The notes under the pieces were generated by a model that saw only the letters and a program-made list of their open reading frames with translations, did no database searches and was not told the DNA's origin. A program made the translations under genes and the position numbers. From NCBI RefSeq assembly GCF_014652275.1, contig NZ_BMYM01000001.1:744001-808000 (forward strand): 64,000 nt of DNA. Direction: 5' to 3'. Below, in pieces: positions 37,804 to 46,184 of the stretch. Source of the stretch: Parahalioglobus pacificus (lineage in GTDB: Bacteria > Pseudomonadota > Gammaproteobacteria > Pseudomonadales > Halieaceae). The number at the start of each line of letters is the position of its first letter. Within the stretch, counting starts at the first letter, position 1.

Positions 37804-38175
37804 ATGGAGTTAGGTGCGTTCTCTGTCAGTTTGGCCGTGAAGGATCTATCAGCCTCTAAAGCATTTTATCAGGCCCTGGGTTTTTCACATTTCCACGGTG
37901 ATCTCGAACACAATTTCCTGATCATGAAAAACGGCGATGCACTCGTTGGTCTGTTTCAGGGTATGTTTGAAGACAACATCCTCACCTTTAACCCCGGCTG
38001 GGATAGTTCTGCAAACGAACTTGATTCGTTCGCCGATGTGCGTGAACTGCAAAGGCACCTGATCAACCAGGGTATCGAGCCTGTACAGACGGTAGATGAG
38101 AAAGGGCAGGGGCCGGGTAGTTTTGTTGTGATGGACCCAGACGGAAATGCGATCCTTGTGGATCAGCACCGGTAA
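37804..38175 (+). CDS. VOC-superfamily (glyoxalase-like) protein
   Basis: 123 residues from the ATG at 37804, preceded by AAGGTGA. Two beta-alpha-beta-beta-beta modules are visible (SVSLAVKDLSASKAFYQALGF and GPGSFVVMDPDGNAILVDQ), the vicinal-oxygen-chelate fold. It is the one-domain size of glyoxalase, resistance or lactoylglutathione-lyase-like members, far shorter than extradiol ring-cleavage dioxygenases (about 290 residues). It is therefore unlikely to supply the missing ring-cleavage step. Substrate unknown. Confidence 0.82.
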   Translation: MELGAFSVSLAVKDLSASKAFYQALGFSHFHGDLEHNFLIMKNGDALVGLFQGMFEDNILTFNPGWDSSANELDSFADVRELQRHLINQGIEPVQTVDEKGQGPGSFVVMDPDGNAILVDQHR

Positions 38176-38193
38176 CCATTGGTGGGTGTCCCA

Positions 38194-38685
38194 ATGAGAA
38201 AAGTGTTGATCTTCGGAAACTCTGCCTCCGGTAAATCGACGCTTGCCAGGCATATAAGCGCTTCTGAGGGTTTAGCTCACCTTGATCTTGATGGGCTGGC
38301 ATGGACCGACAGCTCACCGCCTGAGAGACTGCCGATTTCAGTCTCAGCCAATGGAATCGATGACTTTGTAACAGCTAACACGGGATGGGTGATTGAGGGT
38401 TGCTACTCGGATTTGATTGAACTGGTCATCGCTGAAGCCAGCGAGGTCATTTTTCTCGACCTGCCCGTTGCGCAATGCTTGGAGAATGCAAAAGGGCGCC
38501 CCTGGGAGCCGCACAAATATTCGTCCAAAGCCGCACAAGATGCCAATCTCGATATGCTGCTCGATTGGATTTCCCAGTACACCGAACGTGACGATACTTT
38601 CTCACGAGCCGCACACCTGGCCTTGTATGAGGCATTCAACGGTGAAAAGTTGATCTACACGAGTAACGAATCTTACTTCCCATAA
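38194..38685 (+). CDS. P-loop nucleotide kinase-like protein
   Basis: 163 residues from the ATG at 38194. The Walker A loop GNSASGKST is at 8-16 and a DLDGLAW segment follows, as in the adenylate-kinase/FlaR-type 'DNA topology modulation' family. The lid region is short. A small-molecule kinase function is likely, but the phosphate acceptor is unknown. It is the last gene before the AT-richer tract that begins near 38.7 kb. Confidence 0.75.
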   Translation: MRKVLIFGNSASGKSTLARHISASEGLAHLDLDGLAWTDSSPPERLPISVSANGIDDFVTANTGWVIEGCYSDLIELVIAEASEVIFLDLPVAQCLENAKGRPWEPHKYSSKAAQDANLDMLLDWISQYTERDDTFSRAAHLALYEAFNGEKLIYTSNESYFP

Positions 38686-39041
38686 GCTTCACGCGGGTGC
38701 CGCTTTTCGCATCAGAGTTGCTACCGCGTCACACGCCTTGAAGGTTGTGCTTTAAAGCGACAGCGACCTGATCGGCGTGCGTTGTCTGTGCCGAAAGACA
38801 TTAAATCGCTGTTGTGACGGAGAGCACTTCATCGGCATTCAGTCATTAAGGTATAAATTCACACCCGGTGTATGAACTATTCCGATTAAGTCGCGAGGCT
38901 TACTCGCGATTCCCGCTTGTTTTGCGGGCACATGCTGCAGATTTGTATTCAATTTATGTAAGCCTACATGCCGGAGCCCTCGGATTGGTCACTCGTTCGT
39001 GAATACGCTACGCTTTAGCGACCTAGCGATGGGGGTCGAGC
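38686..39041. other. Gene-free interval with tandem hairpins
   Basis: No ORF here looks coding. Two hairpins stand side by side: TCGCGAG/CTCGCGA (38891-38909, loop GCTTA) and CCCGC/GCGGG (38912-38928). The base composition drops from here rightwards. No tRNA or att site was recognised. It marks the left boundary of the probable island. Confidence 0.5.
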
Positions 39042-40043
39042 ATGGCAAAGAAATTGAGTGTTTCTCGTCGTTCATTTTTGAGCGGCGTTTTCGGCTCAGT
39101 AGCGGCCTCCCAGGTCGCTCGAGCGAGTGTAGAGCTGTCCAACATACCAACATTGGCACCGCGCGAGCCATTTATCCTCACTACATGGGATTTCGGGACG
39201 AAAGCCAATGAAGCAGGATTCAGAATCTTAGAAACTGGCGGCTCTGCCATTGACGCAATTGAGGCATCCATCAATTACGCAGAACTTTTGCCGGACGAAT
39301 ACACGGTGGGATTCGGAGGTATGCCTAATGAGGTGGGAGAGACAACGCTTGATGCCATGATGCTTTGGGCCCCCACTCACGATGTAGGCGCTGTCGGCTG
39401 TCTCAAACGCGTAAAACGTGCAATATCGGTTGCACGGAAGGTTATGGAAGAGACACAACATTCGCTCATAGTGGGTGATGACGCAACGCGTTTCGCGGTT
39501 CGCATGGGTTTTGAAGAAACGTCTTTGACCAACTTAACGTCTCAGACAAAATGGGAAGATTGGGTGGCGCAAGGTATCCGGACCGACGCATTTGACCCTG
39601 AGCCGTTCCAGCAAGACTCGCTTAAAGGTCATGATACGGTCGGTTCAATTGCGGTTGATGCGAGAGGCGATCTCTGTGTTGGCTGCTCAACCAATGGTCG
39701 AGAGTTAAAAATACCAGGGCGTGTGGGAGACTCTCCTATCGCTGGAGCAGGTGCCTACGCAGACCAAGACGTTGGCGCTGCAGTAGCAACGGGAAACGGT
39801 GATGTGATGATGCGGTTTTTACCAACTTATCACACCGTTGAGTTGATGCGGACCGGCATGTCACCAGAGGAGGCTGCGGCCGCTTCTATCAAGCGAATCA
39901 CTGACAAAGGGTACAAGTTCGGTGGAGGTATCGTGGCAGCGCGAATTGATGGGTTGCATGGCGGTGCAAAAGCTGGCTGGGAAGATGTTCCCTTTAGTTA
40001 CTCCGTCCAGACGCAATCAAGCCAGCAGCGGTATCCTGTTTGA
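39042..40043 (+). CDS. TAT-exported glycosylasparaginase (N-terminal nucleophile hydrolase)
   Basis: 333 residues with a twin-arginine signal: SRRSFL near residue 8, then a hydrophobic stretch to about 27. The Ntn-hydrolase cleavage site is in GHDTVGSIA, with Thr199 as the expected autocatalytic nucleophile. GGSAIDAIEASI and GNGDVMMRFLPT match N4-(beta-N-acetylglucosaminyl)-L-asparaginase family members. It would be folded in the cytoplasm, exported by Tat and split into two chains. It lies in an AT-richer island. Confidence 0.85.
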   Translation: MAKKLSVSRRSFLSGVFGSVAASQVARASVELSNIPTLAPREPFILTTWDFGTKANEAGFRILETGGSAIDAIEASINYAELLPDEYTVGFGGMPNEVGETTLDAMMLWAPTHDVGAVGCLKRVKRAISVARKVMEETQHSLIVGDDATRFAVRMGFEETSLTNLTSQTKWEDWVAQGIRTDAFDPEPFQQDSLKGHDTVGSIAVDARGDLCVGCSTNGRELKIPGRVGDSPIAGAGAYADQDVGAAVATGNGDVMMRFLPTYHTVELMRTGMSPEEAAAASIKRITDKGYKFGGGIVAARIDGLHGGAKAGWEDVPFSYSVQTQSSQQRYPV

Positions 40044-40118
40044 ACGTTTCACGCTTCGCCATCCGCAGAGCGATGAAATGCTACGTTCGCCTGATTGCAG
40101 ATATCTTGATACGGTTTG

Positions 40119-40143
40119 TTGAACGTCCGCTTTCGAGACGGAA
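40119..40143. repeat. GTCCGCTTT-type hairpin repeat, copy 1 (degenerate)
   Basis: TTGAACGTCCGCTTTCG at 40119-40135 is identical to copy 2 at 40539-40555. The 3' arm here (GGAAGCAGAC) is mismatched, so the hairpin is partly decayed. It stands before the 66-residue membrane protein gene. Confidence 0.6.
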
Positions 40144-40303
40144 GCAGACCATGGCTGTATCTTCAGCCAGGTTCAATATGGCGCCCAACAGGCTGGGGCG
40201 TGTTGAGCCCCAGAATACTTTTGCGCGAAAGACACCGCGCTGGGTAACTGTCGAGACGGCCTATCGCGGTCGACGGGCGAGGCAATAGAAACGGAGTTCA
40301 GAT

Positions 40304-40504
40304 ATGAGTGCGCTTAGCAGATTCTTAATGGCAATTGCTATTGGATGTGTTGTAACTGGTTCTACGGTCAGCATTCTAGCCATATGGGGTGTTATCGACG
40401 ACTCGACCGTTGTATGGCGCTCCCTATCAACCATGGGAGTGGTATTGTTGGGCGCTATGGCGTGCGGCGTCATCCTGGGAATTTTTGGCCGAGCAGGGGA
40501 GTAA
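40304..40504 (+). CDS. Small two-helix membrane protein
   Basis: 66 residues with a GGAG-type ribosome-binding site. Two hydrophobic helices (about 6-28 and 40-62) are joined by a short polar loop containing DDSTVVWRS. No known family is recognised. It stands between copies 1 and 2 of the GTCCGCTTT hairpin repeat. Short membrane ORFs arise by chance in AT-rich DNA, but the SD site and even hydrophobicity favour a real gene. Confidence 0.5.
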   Translation: MSALSRFLMAIAIGCVVTGSTVSILAIWGVIDDSTVVWRSLSTMGVVLLGAMACGVILGIFGRAGE

Positions 40505-40538
40505 GACGCAGCCTTAGCGCTGCATCTGCTATCTTCGG

Positions 40539-40569
40539 TTGAACGTCCGCTTTCGTCCACAAAGCGGAC
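40539..40569. repeat. GTCCGCTTT-type hairpin repeat, copy 2
   Basis: GTCCGCTTT (40545-40553) and AAAGCGGAC (40561-40569) form a perfect 9-bp stem with a 7-base loop, with TTGAAC on the left side as in copy 1. An A/T-rich stretch follows, so it could also end transcription of the upstream gene. Confidence 0.75.
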
Positions 40570-40599
40570 TCTCAAAAAATTTTGGACTGAACTTTAGGA

Positions 40600-41304
40600 A
40601 TGGAATCCAGAAAGTCACACCTGCCAGAAATTCTCAAAAATCAGATTCGGTTTCTATTTTTCAAGGGAGCAAGGCCGAATCTGAGAGATCACTTCCCAGA
40701 CTATTTGGTCTATGTGGTGTTAGTTTCGCTGGCTGCCGGTGTCGGGCGGTATTGGGATAGCCTAGACGCTTACCCTTGGCAGTACTTCGGGCTAGGTTCC
40801 GTTGCATATATCTTTGTTCTGTCACTATTCTTGTTTTTAGTCGTTATTCCCATGAAACCAGCGAACTGGGGCTGCCGCTCGGTAATTGTATTTGTTGGGC
40901 TGACGTCTCTACCGGCGTTACTTTATGCGATACCTGTAGAAAGATACTTTTCATTGGAAATAGCACAGAGTATGAATGCTTGGTTTCTAGCAGTCGTCGC
41001 CACCTGGCGAGTTGCACTATATGTGCATTTCCTACGTTCTTACGCCAAGCTGAGTGTATACCGAGTAGTGGTGTGCACACTCTTGCCCCTTGCGGTAATC
41101 GTGACTGCTCTGACCATTCTCAATCTTGAGCATGCTGTATTCAATATAATGGCGGGGAACCCAAGGGAAACCAGTGCAGATATGGCTTACTTCGTAGTAA
41201 TTGCATTGAGTTTTTTTGCAGTTTGGGCATTCCCAGTGCTGCTATTTCTTTACATTGCAACTATTGTGCGGGACTGGCGAAATAGTGGCCGCGATGCGAC
41301 ATAA
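40600..41304 (+). CDS. Uncharacterised multi-pass membrane protein
   Basis: 234 residues with about six hydrophobic helices (near 35-50, 62-85, 95-112, 122-142, 152-172, 200-225). The N-terminus is basic and cytoplasmic-looking (MESRKSHLPEILKNQIRFLF). There is no conserved motif I can name; the general pattern recalls Yip1-like or short permease proteins. It lies between hairpin copies 2 and 3, and one stretch of it (40801-40860) is only 33 percent GC, far below the flanks. Probably acquired. Confidence 0.6.
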   Translation: MESRKSHLPEILKNQIRFLFFKGARPNLRDHFPDYLVYVVLVSLAAGVGRYWDSLDAYPWQYFGLGSVAYIFVLSLFLFLVVIPMKPANWGCRSVIVFVGLTSLPALLYAIPVERYFSLEIAQSMNAWFLAVVATWRVALYVHFLRSYAKLSVYRVVVCTLLPLAVIVTALTILNLEHAVFNIMAGNPRETSADMAYFVVIALSFFAVWAFPVLLFLYIATIVRDWRNSGRDAT

Positions 41305-41307
41305 TCG

Positions 41308-41336
41308 ATGTCCGCTCTTGGCCCCAAAGCGGACAT
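41308..41336. repeat. GTCCGCTTT-type hairpin repeat, copy 3
   Basis: ATGTCCGCT (41308-41316) pairs perfectly with AGCGGACAT (41328-41336) around an 11-base loop. It has the same arms as the copies at 40119 and 40539 but lacks the TTGAAC prefix. It sits five bases after the stop of the preceding membrane protein gene and could serve as its terminator. Confidence 0.7.
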
Positions 41337-41600
41337 TCATCTATCAGCGATAAATGTCTCCTATGAGGTGGATGCGGTCACGACCGATGGCGTTAACTAG
41401 AAGACACTTCCGAGCGTGATTACTGGGGCATGCCACCAGTGTCAACTTAGCCACCAGTCAATAGAGTCGGATGCCCTGGATGGTAATCGGCGGAACCGGT
41501 AATGGGGTTTCCGTTGGCACTAAAATCGCGCATGCAACGCAAACTATCGCCGCGAGGAGGGGCCATCCGCTGTGGCCGGCCTCTGTTTGAAGGTCTACAC

Positions 41601-42356
41601 CTAGCGCCCAGACAGCTCGGCGACGATCCGGTCGACCAGCCCCACTGCAACCCCCCTCTCAGTTTCCAGCATTTGGATAAGGCTGGCGGTGATAATATGC
41701 AGTTCGGAAATCCGCGCATAGGTTTCTGGATCAGTGCGCATCATATCCGCGCGCGTGATCGACAGTGGCAAGTCGATAGCTTGCCCGCTTAAGAATAGGT
41801 CTGTGTCACCACCTTGGATCGCACCGAGAAGCATGTAAGAAGAGAAATCGCGAGACAAACGTGCCGCCCGCTCCTGCGTGCGCACATTCGCGGCATCATC
41901 CCCGTAATAATCCGTCAAATCCGTACGCAATACCGGGTCTTGAAGCAAAGCGATGCTTTCGGCGGAGACCATATTTCGGAAAGAGACTGCACGAGGTCGA
42001 TGCTCTGTGAAGGAGGATATCGTCGGCATTAGCTGAGCCACCCTGTTATCGTCAAGGCCATAAAACGGTTCGTCAGTGTCGGCGAGCATTTCAGTGAGCG
42101 TCACAATCTTCGCTACTTTGTCGGCATTAAAGTTCAAATCGTTATCAATACTGGCCAAATCGGCTTCGAGGTCAGCCAAGATCAAGTGGAGGTATTCCCT
42201 CTCTTTTTGTTCATCTATTCGGGCTTGGCTCCACTGATCTATCTGTAATGCCAGTAGAATGCCAACAACGATCAACACTACTTCACCGAGCGCGTACGCA
42301 AGCGATTGACGAATCCCGACACGTAAAGAGTTGTTTAAAAGTCTTCGGACTACCAT
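41601..42356 (-). CDS. DUF6090-family membrane protein
   Basis: 251 residues with a near-perfect AGGAGG ribosome-binding site. One N-terminal transmembrane helix (ALGEVVLIVVGILLALQI) is followed by QIDQWSQARIDEQKEREYL, the signature region of DUF6090, and a helical, largely acidic domain. The family is common in marine bacteria and its function is unknown. It is the only leftward gene in the AT-richer tract. Confidence 0.75.
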   Translation of the reverse strand: MVVRRLLNNSLRVGIRQSLAYALGEVVLIVVGILLALQIDQWSQARIDEQKEREYLHLILADLEADLASIDNDLNFNADKVAKIVTLTEMLADTDEPFYGLDDNRVAQLMPTISSFTEHRPRAVSFRNMVSAESIALLQDPVLRTDLTDYYGDDAANVRTQERAARLSRDFSSYMLLGAIQGGDTDLFLSGQAIDLPLSITRADMMRTDPETYARISELHIITASLIQMLETERGVAVGLVDRIVAELSGR

Positions 42357-43050
42357 TGTCGACCTCCTGTGTTAGGTGTGCACGCCAGTCCAGTCCAGTG
42401 CAGGCGCGGAATTCGCAACTGAAAAAAGAAGCCCCTAATGGCGTATTTGGTCCGCGGCGGTAACGCACAGCAGGGCGCTCGACACAGCGAGACTCAGCGA
42501 ACAGAGCCAACGATACTGTATCAACCAGCCTGTGCCTGCAGCTTTCCCGTCACATGCCAATAAACAACGTCTTTTGACAACCTCGTATGTGATCTGATGA
42601 ACAAATTAGCAAATGCTGTTGATGAGAACCATCAACAGCATTTTTTACCTGACTGACCAACCAGAACATCAACACACCTAATGAATTCCACTGCAGCAGA
42701 TGTTTAGCCGCATTCAGTGAGTATGTGTAAGGTTCTGTGGCGATCGTTCAGCGGCGGCGGTGGTGAGCTCGTGCACAGTAAGGTGCGTGCTCTGAGGCCG
42801 TCAGGGCTGAAAACTGAGCCCACGATCGCTGCGTTTACCGAGTGATCCGTATGAGCCGGTGCGATGATTGAGTCGTGGATTTGAAAGGATGCTGGAGCGG
42901 CCGAAAGCGTGATTTGCCAATGAAGCCGATGCGGGTACGACCGGTGTTGTGCGCAACGTAACGTTGGGCTGGCTGCAAAGGCGAGATACCGTTTGTCGGA
43001 GCGATTGAGTGCCCCACCCGACATACGCAGGGTAGGGCGGTGTTTAAAAG
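42357..43050. other. Gene-free interval between the island and the P450 cluster
   Basis: No coding sequence is credible in 694 bases. The left 300 bases hold the leader of the DUF6090 gene and a perfect 14-bp hairpin at 42611-42643. The right 330 bases are more GC-rich, contain only shadow-like ORFs with stops in plausible frames, and end at the P450 stop codon. The interval probably spans the right junction of the island. Confidence 0.5.
42611..42646 (+). terminator. Perfect 14-bp hairpin with T-run
   Basis: AAATGCTGTTGATG (42611-42624) pairs without mismatch with CATCAACAGCATTT (42630-42643) around AGAAC; Ts continue to 42646. The 5' side is A-rich, so it could work in both directions. No gene end is close: the P450 gene ends 405 bp to the right (leftward transcription) and DUF6090 starts 255 bp to the left. 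Confidence 0.65.
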
Positions 43051-44346
43051 TTACGTTTTGGGGTGTGCTATCACCTGCAAATCCTTAATGCCGTGCACGA
43101 AGCTGTGCTCAACGCGCTCGGGTTCGCCCACGACCTCCAAGCGGTCAAAGCGCTTCAATATCTCTTCCCACACTATCCGTAACTGTGCTTCAGCAACGCG
43201 ATTACCCATACAGCGGTGGACGCCGAAGCCGAAGGCCATGTGCCTGCGAACATTGGGCCGGTCAATGATAAACTTGTCTGCGTCTGGGAAAAACGCTTCA
43301 TCGCGATTACCTGAGGCGTACCACATAGCGATTTTGTCGCCCTTCTTGATCTGCTTGCCGCGAATCTCCACGTCTTCATTGGCGGTTCTGCGCATATAAG
43401 ACAGAGGCGTCTGGTAACGAATAATCTCGGATACGGCCGAGGGTATCAGCGCCTCATCATCTTTGATTTTCTGGAACTCGTCCGGGTTTTCATGCATAAA
43501 ATGGACGCCAGCAGACATGGAGTTGCGCGTCGTATCATTGCCGCCCACGATCAACAACATCAGGTTGCCCAGCAGTTCAACACCTTCCATATTTGCCGTA
43601 GCCGGGTTGTTGGCGAGCAAAGAAATAAAGTCCTGACTGTTATTACTTTCGCCCTGACGCTCTTTGAATAGCGCGGTGAACGTCAGGAGACACTCAGCCA
43701 GGTGGTTAAGCCTATCCTCATCGCTAATGCCCATAAGGATTGGGGGCGTAGTAATGACATCCGACCAAAAGGTGAGCTTGCTTCGCTCCTCGAACGGATA
43801 ATCAAACAAAGTAGCCAGCATCCGCGTGGTGAGCTCGATTGACACCTTATCCACCCAATTAAATGGCGTGCCTATGGGTAGCTCGTCCAACACCTCCACA
43901 GTCCTACTACGGATCAGCTGATCGAGGTCTTTGAGTCGTACGGGACCGACCGCTGGAGACACCGCCGCTCGCTGTTCATCGTGCGTGGGTGGATCCATGG
44001 CAATGAACATCGGTGCGCGTTGTTCGCCCAGGATTTCGTCAAACAGCGCGATAGAGGGTTCTGATGAGAAGCGCTGAAAATCGCTGTCCACCGCCATGAT
44101 GTCTTCGTAGCGCGTCAGAGACCAGTACGGGCCGATGTCGGGATTTTTGTCATGGTAGTGCACCGGATTCTCTTGGCGCAAACGTTTGAAGTACTCGTGG
44201 TGCTTTTGGGCCTGAAAGATCGAACCGGTTGCCAGGTCGATATCTTCCAGAGCCAGTGCCCATGGGTCTGCGTCCGGCGTTGTCGTCGGGGAGCGATAAA
44301 ACTCTTCCGCATTCCCTGCTTCTGTCTGTTCCATTGCAGTTTCCAT
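43051..44346 (-). CDS. Cytochrome P450, CYP153 family (alkane/fatty-acid terminal hydroxylase)
   Basis: 431 residues from the ATG at 44346, with AGAGG seven bases upstream; earlier in-frame starts lack such a site. I-helix GGNDTTRN, ExxR SEIIR and the haem ligand Cys379 in FGFGVHRCMG are intact. MFIAMDPPTHDEQR, LPIGTPFNWVDKVSIELTT and LLIVGGNDTTRN follow CYP153A proteins closely. These soluble enzymes hydroxylate the terminal carbon of medium-chain alkanes or fatty acids. CYP153 genes usually come with ferredoxin and ferredoxin reductase genes; none is here, so electrons must come from partners encoded elsewhere. Confidence 0.93.
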   Translation of the reverse strand: METAMEQTEAGNAEEFYRSPTTTPDADPWALALEDIDLATGSIFQAQKHHEYFKRLRQENPVHYHDKNPDIGPYWSLTRYEDIMAVDSDFQRFSSEPSIALFDEILGEQRAPMFIAMDPPTHDEQRAAVSPAVGPVRLKDLDQLIRSRTVEVLDELPIGTPFNWVDKVSIELTTRMLATLFDYPFEERSKLTFWSDVITTPPILMGISDEDRLNHLAECLLTFTALFKERQGESNNSQDFISLLANNPATANMEGVELLGNLMLLIVGGNDTTRNSMSAGVHFMHENPDEFQKIKDDEALIPSAVSEIIRYQTPLSYMRRTANEDVEIRGKQIKKGDKIAMWYASGNRDEAFFPDADKFIIDRPNVRRHMAFGFGVHRCMGNRVAEAQLRIVWEEILKRFDRLEVVGEPERVEHSFVHGIKDLQVIAHPKT

Positions 44347-44559
44347 CTCAAAAACCTCTTGTGTTACCACTGTCAACATCTTGTGAGGCGCACTATACCT
44401 CACCTTTTGGCCGATTTGGCAGCGCCCGATGGCATATAGCGCCCCTTGGCGGCAAGGAGTCGCTGCTGCGCATGCAGGGCTTTCGCGCAGCGCGAGGGCA
44501 AAGAGATTGCCGTGGCGCCGTTCAGGGCGAAACGCTCGACGTCGAAGTGTGGTAAGCGG

Positions 44560-44877
44560 TTACAGGCTGTACTCGCGTTTGACATGCGCAATGCGGCAGG
44601 TGAATGCCGAATACCATTGATCCCGTCCGCGCTTTTGCGCCTCCACGTGATCTGCGTTCCGTTTCCAGCTCTGAATAGACGCCAGATCGCGCCAGTAGGA
44701 GACAGTGATACCAAGGCCCTCCCTTGCAGACTCGACGCCAAGATAACCCGGCTGCTCTGCAGCCAGCGTCAGCATGCGCAGCGCTGTATCCGCATAACCT
44801 TCGTCGGTACCGGTGCGCTCGGACGTAAAGATCACCGCGTAGTAGGGCGGCTCCGGGGTTGTAGCGATCAATGACAT
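44560..44877 (-). CDS. Antibiotic-biosynthesis-monooxygenase (ABM) domain protein
   Basis: 105 residues, with GGGAGTG before the ATG. The dimeric ferredoxin-like ABM fold is indicated by YYAVIFTSERT, MLTLAAEQPGYLGVESAR and VSYWRDLASIQSWK. Members include quinone-forming monooxygenases, haem degraders and many proteins without known function. It lies between two P450 genes on the same strand, so a role in the same oxidative pathway is possible but unproven. Confidence 0.85.
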   Translation of the reverse strand: MSLIATTPEPPYYAVIFTSERTGTDEGYADTALRMLTLAAEQPGYLGVESAREGLGITVSYWRDLASIQSWKRNADHVEAQKRGRDQWYSAFTCRIAHVKREYSL

Positions 44878-44943
44878 ACGTTCACTCCCGTGCGGGGGTA
44901 TACACAGTTCGAAGTGTGACAGTGGTGGCAGTCAAGGCGGGCC

Positions 44944-46167
44944 TCAGCGCGGCACAACCCGGGCCGGTACCTTGCCGGGAATTCTGAACAGTGACGGTGC
45001 CCACTCGATCGCAGATTCATCGACGCTCACGCTGTCGAAGCGCTTCGCCATGCCTTCAAACGCCATGGCTGCGTTCATGCGCGCCAGGTGTGAACCCAGG
45101 CAGAAATGAATGCCGCCCCCGAACGAGCAGTGTCGCGCCTCGGCACGGCCAATGTCGAAGCGGTCAGGGTCTGAGAACACCGCGGGGTCGCGGTTCGCTC
45201 CGATCAGAACCCCGAATACAGTGGCGTTAGCCGGTATGGTAATGCCGTCTATCGTCATGTCTTCCCAGAGAACGCGCAGCGTCATAGGAACGGACGGCTC
45301 AAAGCGCAGACATTCTTCCACCGCTGAATCTATCAAGTCTGGTGAGCGACCCAGCCGGCGAAACTCTTCGGGGTTTCGCGAGAATGCAATCATGCCATTG
45401 GCAATCAAACCGATGGTTGTCTCCAATCCGGCGATGAGCAGACCAATGCTTTGTTGCAGCAGCTCCTCGGTGTCTAGCCGGTCGCCGGCTTCTTCGGCGC
45501 TCACCATCAACCCCAGAATATCGTCGCTGGGTTGCTGCCTTCGCTGTTCAATCAATGCAAACATGTACTCGGCCAGTTCGAAGATCGCGGCTTCCGCTTC
45601 CTCCTGCAGATCGGGTAGAGCTCGCTTGGCCAATCGGTAAGTTGCCACCGATACCAGGCGGGACAATCTATCGCGGTCCTCGAAGGGGACGCCCAGCATG
45701 GCGCACATAGAGGCCGCGGGTACCATCAAAGCGAGATCGCTGACCAGATCCATTTCGCCGCGTGTCACTGCCTTATCGAGCTCCTGATCAACCAGTGGCT
45801 GGATGCTGGGGCGTATGGCGTCCAGTGCGCGTGGCGTAAACGCTTTGCTTACTAGTCGTCGTATGCGGTCGTGGTCCGGTGGATCCATGCGCAGCATAAA
45901 GCGCGATGCGTCAGTCTCCTCGCGGGTTTCTCCTGGGATCAGGCCGTCCAGGTCGCGCATGCCACTGTGGCTGTGTTTGAGCAGGTGTTGTATGTCTGCG
46001 TATCGCGACAGGCGCCACTCGTTATTGGGTGTGAGATTCACAGGCTGCGATTCGCGAAGGCCGCGGTAACGCTCGTGCGGGTCCGCCTTGAGATCCATGG
46101 TCTCCGGGTCAACGCCATACCAGCCTGGCGTAACCCCTGTGCTGTGTACCGCGTTTTCCCGACTCAT
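44944..46167 (-). CDS. Cytochrome P450
   Basis: 407 residues with AAGGAGC before the ATG. The I-helix reads AGLETTIG, ExxR is in EECLR, and the haem ligand Cys356 is in FGGGIHFCLGSHLAR. The sequence belongs with soluble bacterial class I P450s of the CYP105/107/109-like type, not with CYP153. The substrate is unknown. No ferredoxin is adjacent. It shares orientation with the ABM gene (66 bp apart) and with sthA upstream (17 bp), so the three may form one transcript. Confidence 0.93.
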   Translation of the reverse strand: MSRENAVHSTGVTPGWYGVDPETMDLKADPHERYRGLRESQPVNLTPNNEWRLSRYADIQHLLKHSHSGMRDLDGLIPGETREETDASRFMLRMDPPDHDRIRRLVSKAFTPRALDAIRPSIQPLVDQELDKAVTRGEMDLVSDLALMVPAASMCAMLGVPFEDRDRLSRLVSVATYRLAKRALPDLQEEAEAAIFELAEYMFALIEQRRQQPSDDILGLMVSAEEAGDRLDTEELLQQSIGLLIAGLETTIGLIANGMIAFSRNPEEFRRLGRSPDLIDSAVEECLRFEPSVPMTLRVLWEDMTIDGITIPANATVFGVLIGANRDPAVFSDPDRFDIGRAEARHCSFGGGIHFCLGSHLARMNAAMAFEGMAKRFDSVSVDESAIEWAPSLFRIPGKVPARVVPR

Positions 46168-46184
46168 GGATGCTCCTTGCCTGG

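Noticed and set aside
37804-38175. Considered as the missing extradiol ring-cleavage dioxygenase of the HsaA-HsaD-HsaE-like run
   Set aside because: It is a single 123-residue VOC module; extradiol dioxygenases have two modules (about 290 residues) and the conserved His/His/Glu metal triad is not evident.
38891-38928. Paired hairpins considered as a tRNA or integron attC site
   Set aside because: No acceptor-stem pairing or anticodon arm can be formed, and the attC core sites and an integrase are absent.
42704-43024. A 106-codon minus-strand open frame between the island and the P450 gene
   Set aside because: No ribosome-binding site, unusual Ser/His/Arg-rich composition, no domain; several frames are similarly open here, as in non-coding GC-rich DNA. 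It could be part of an intergenic repeat family, which only a genome-wide search can tell.
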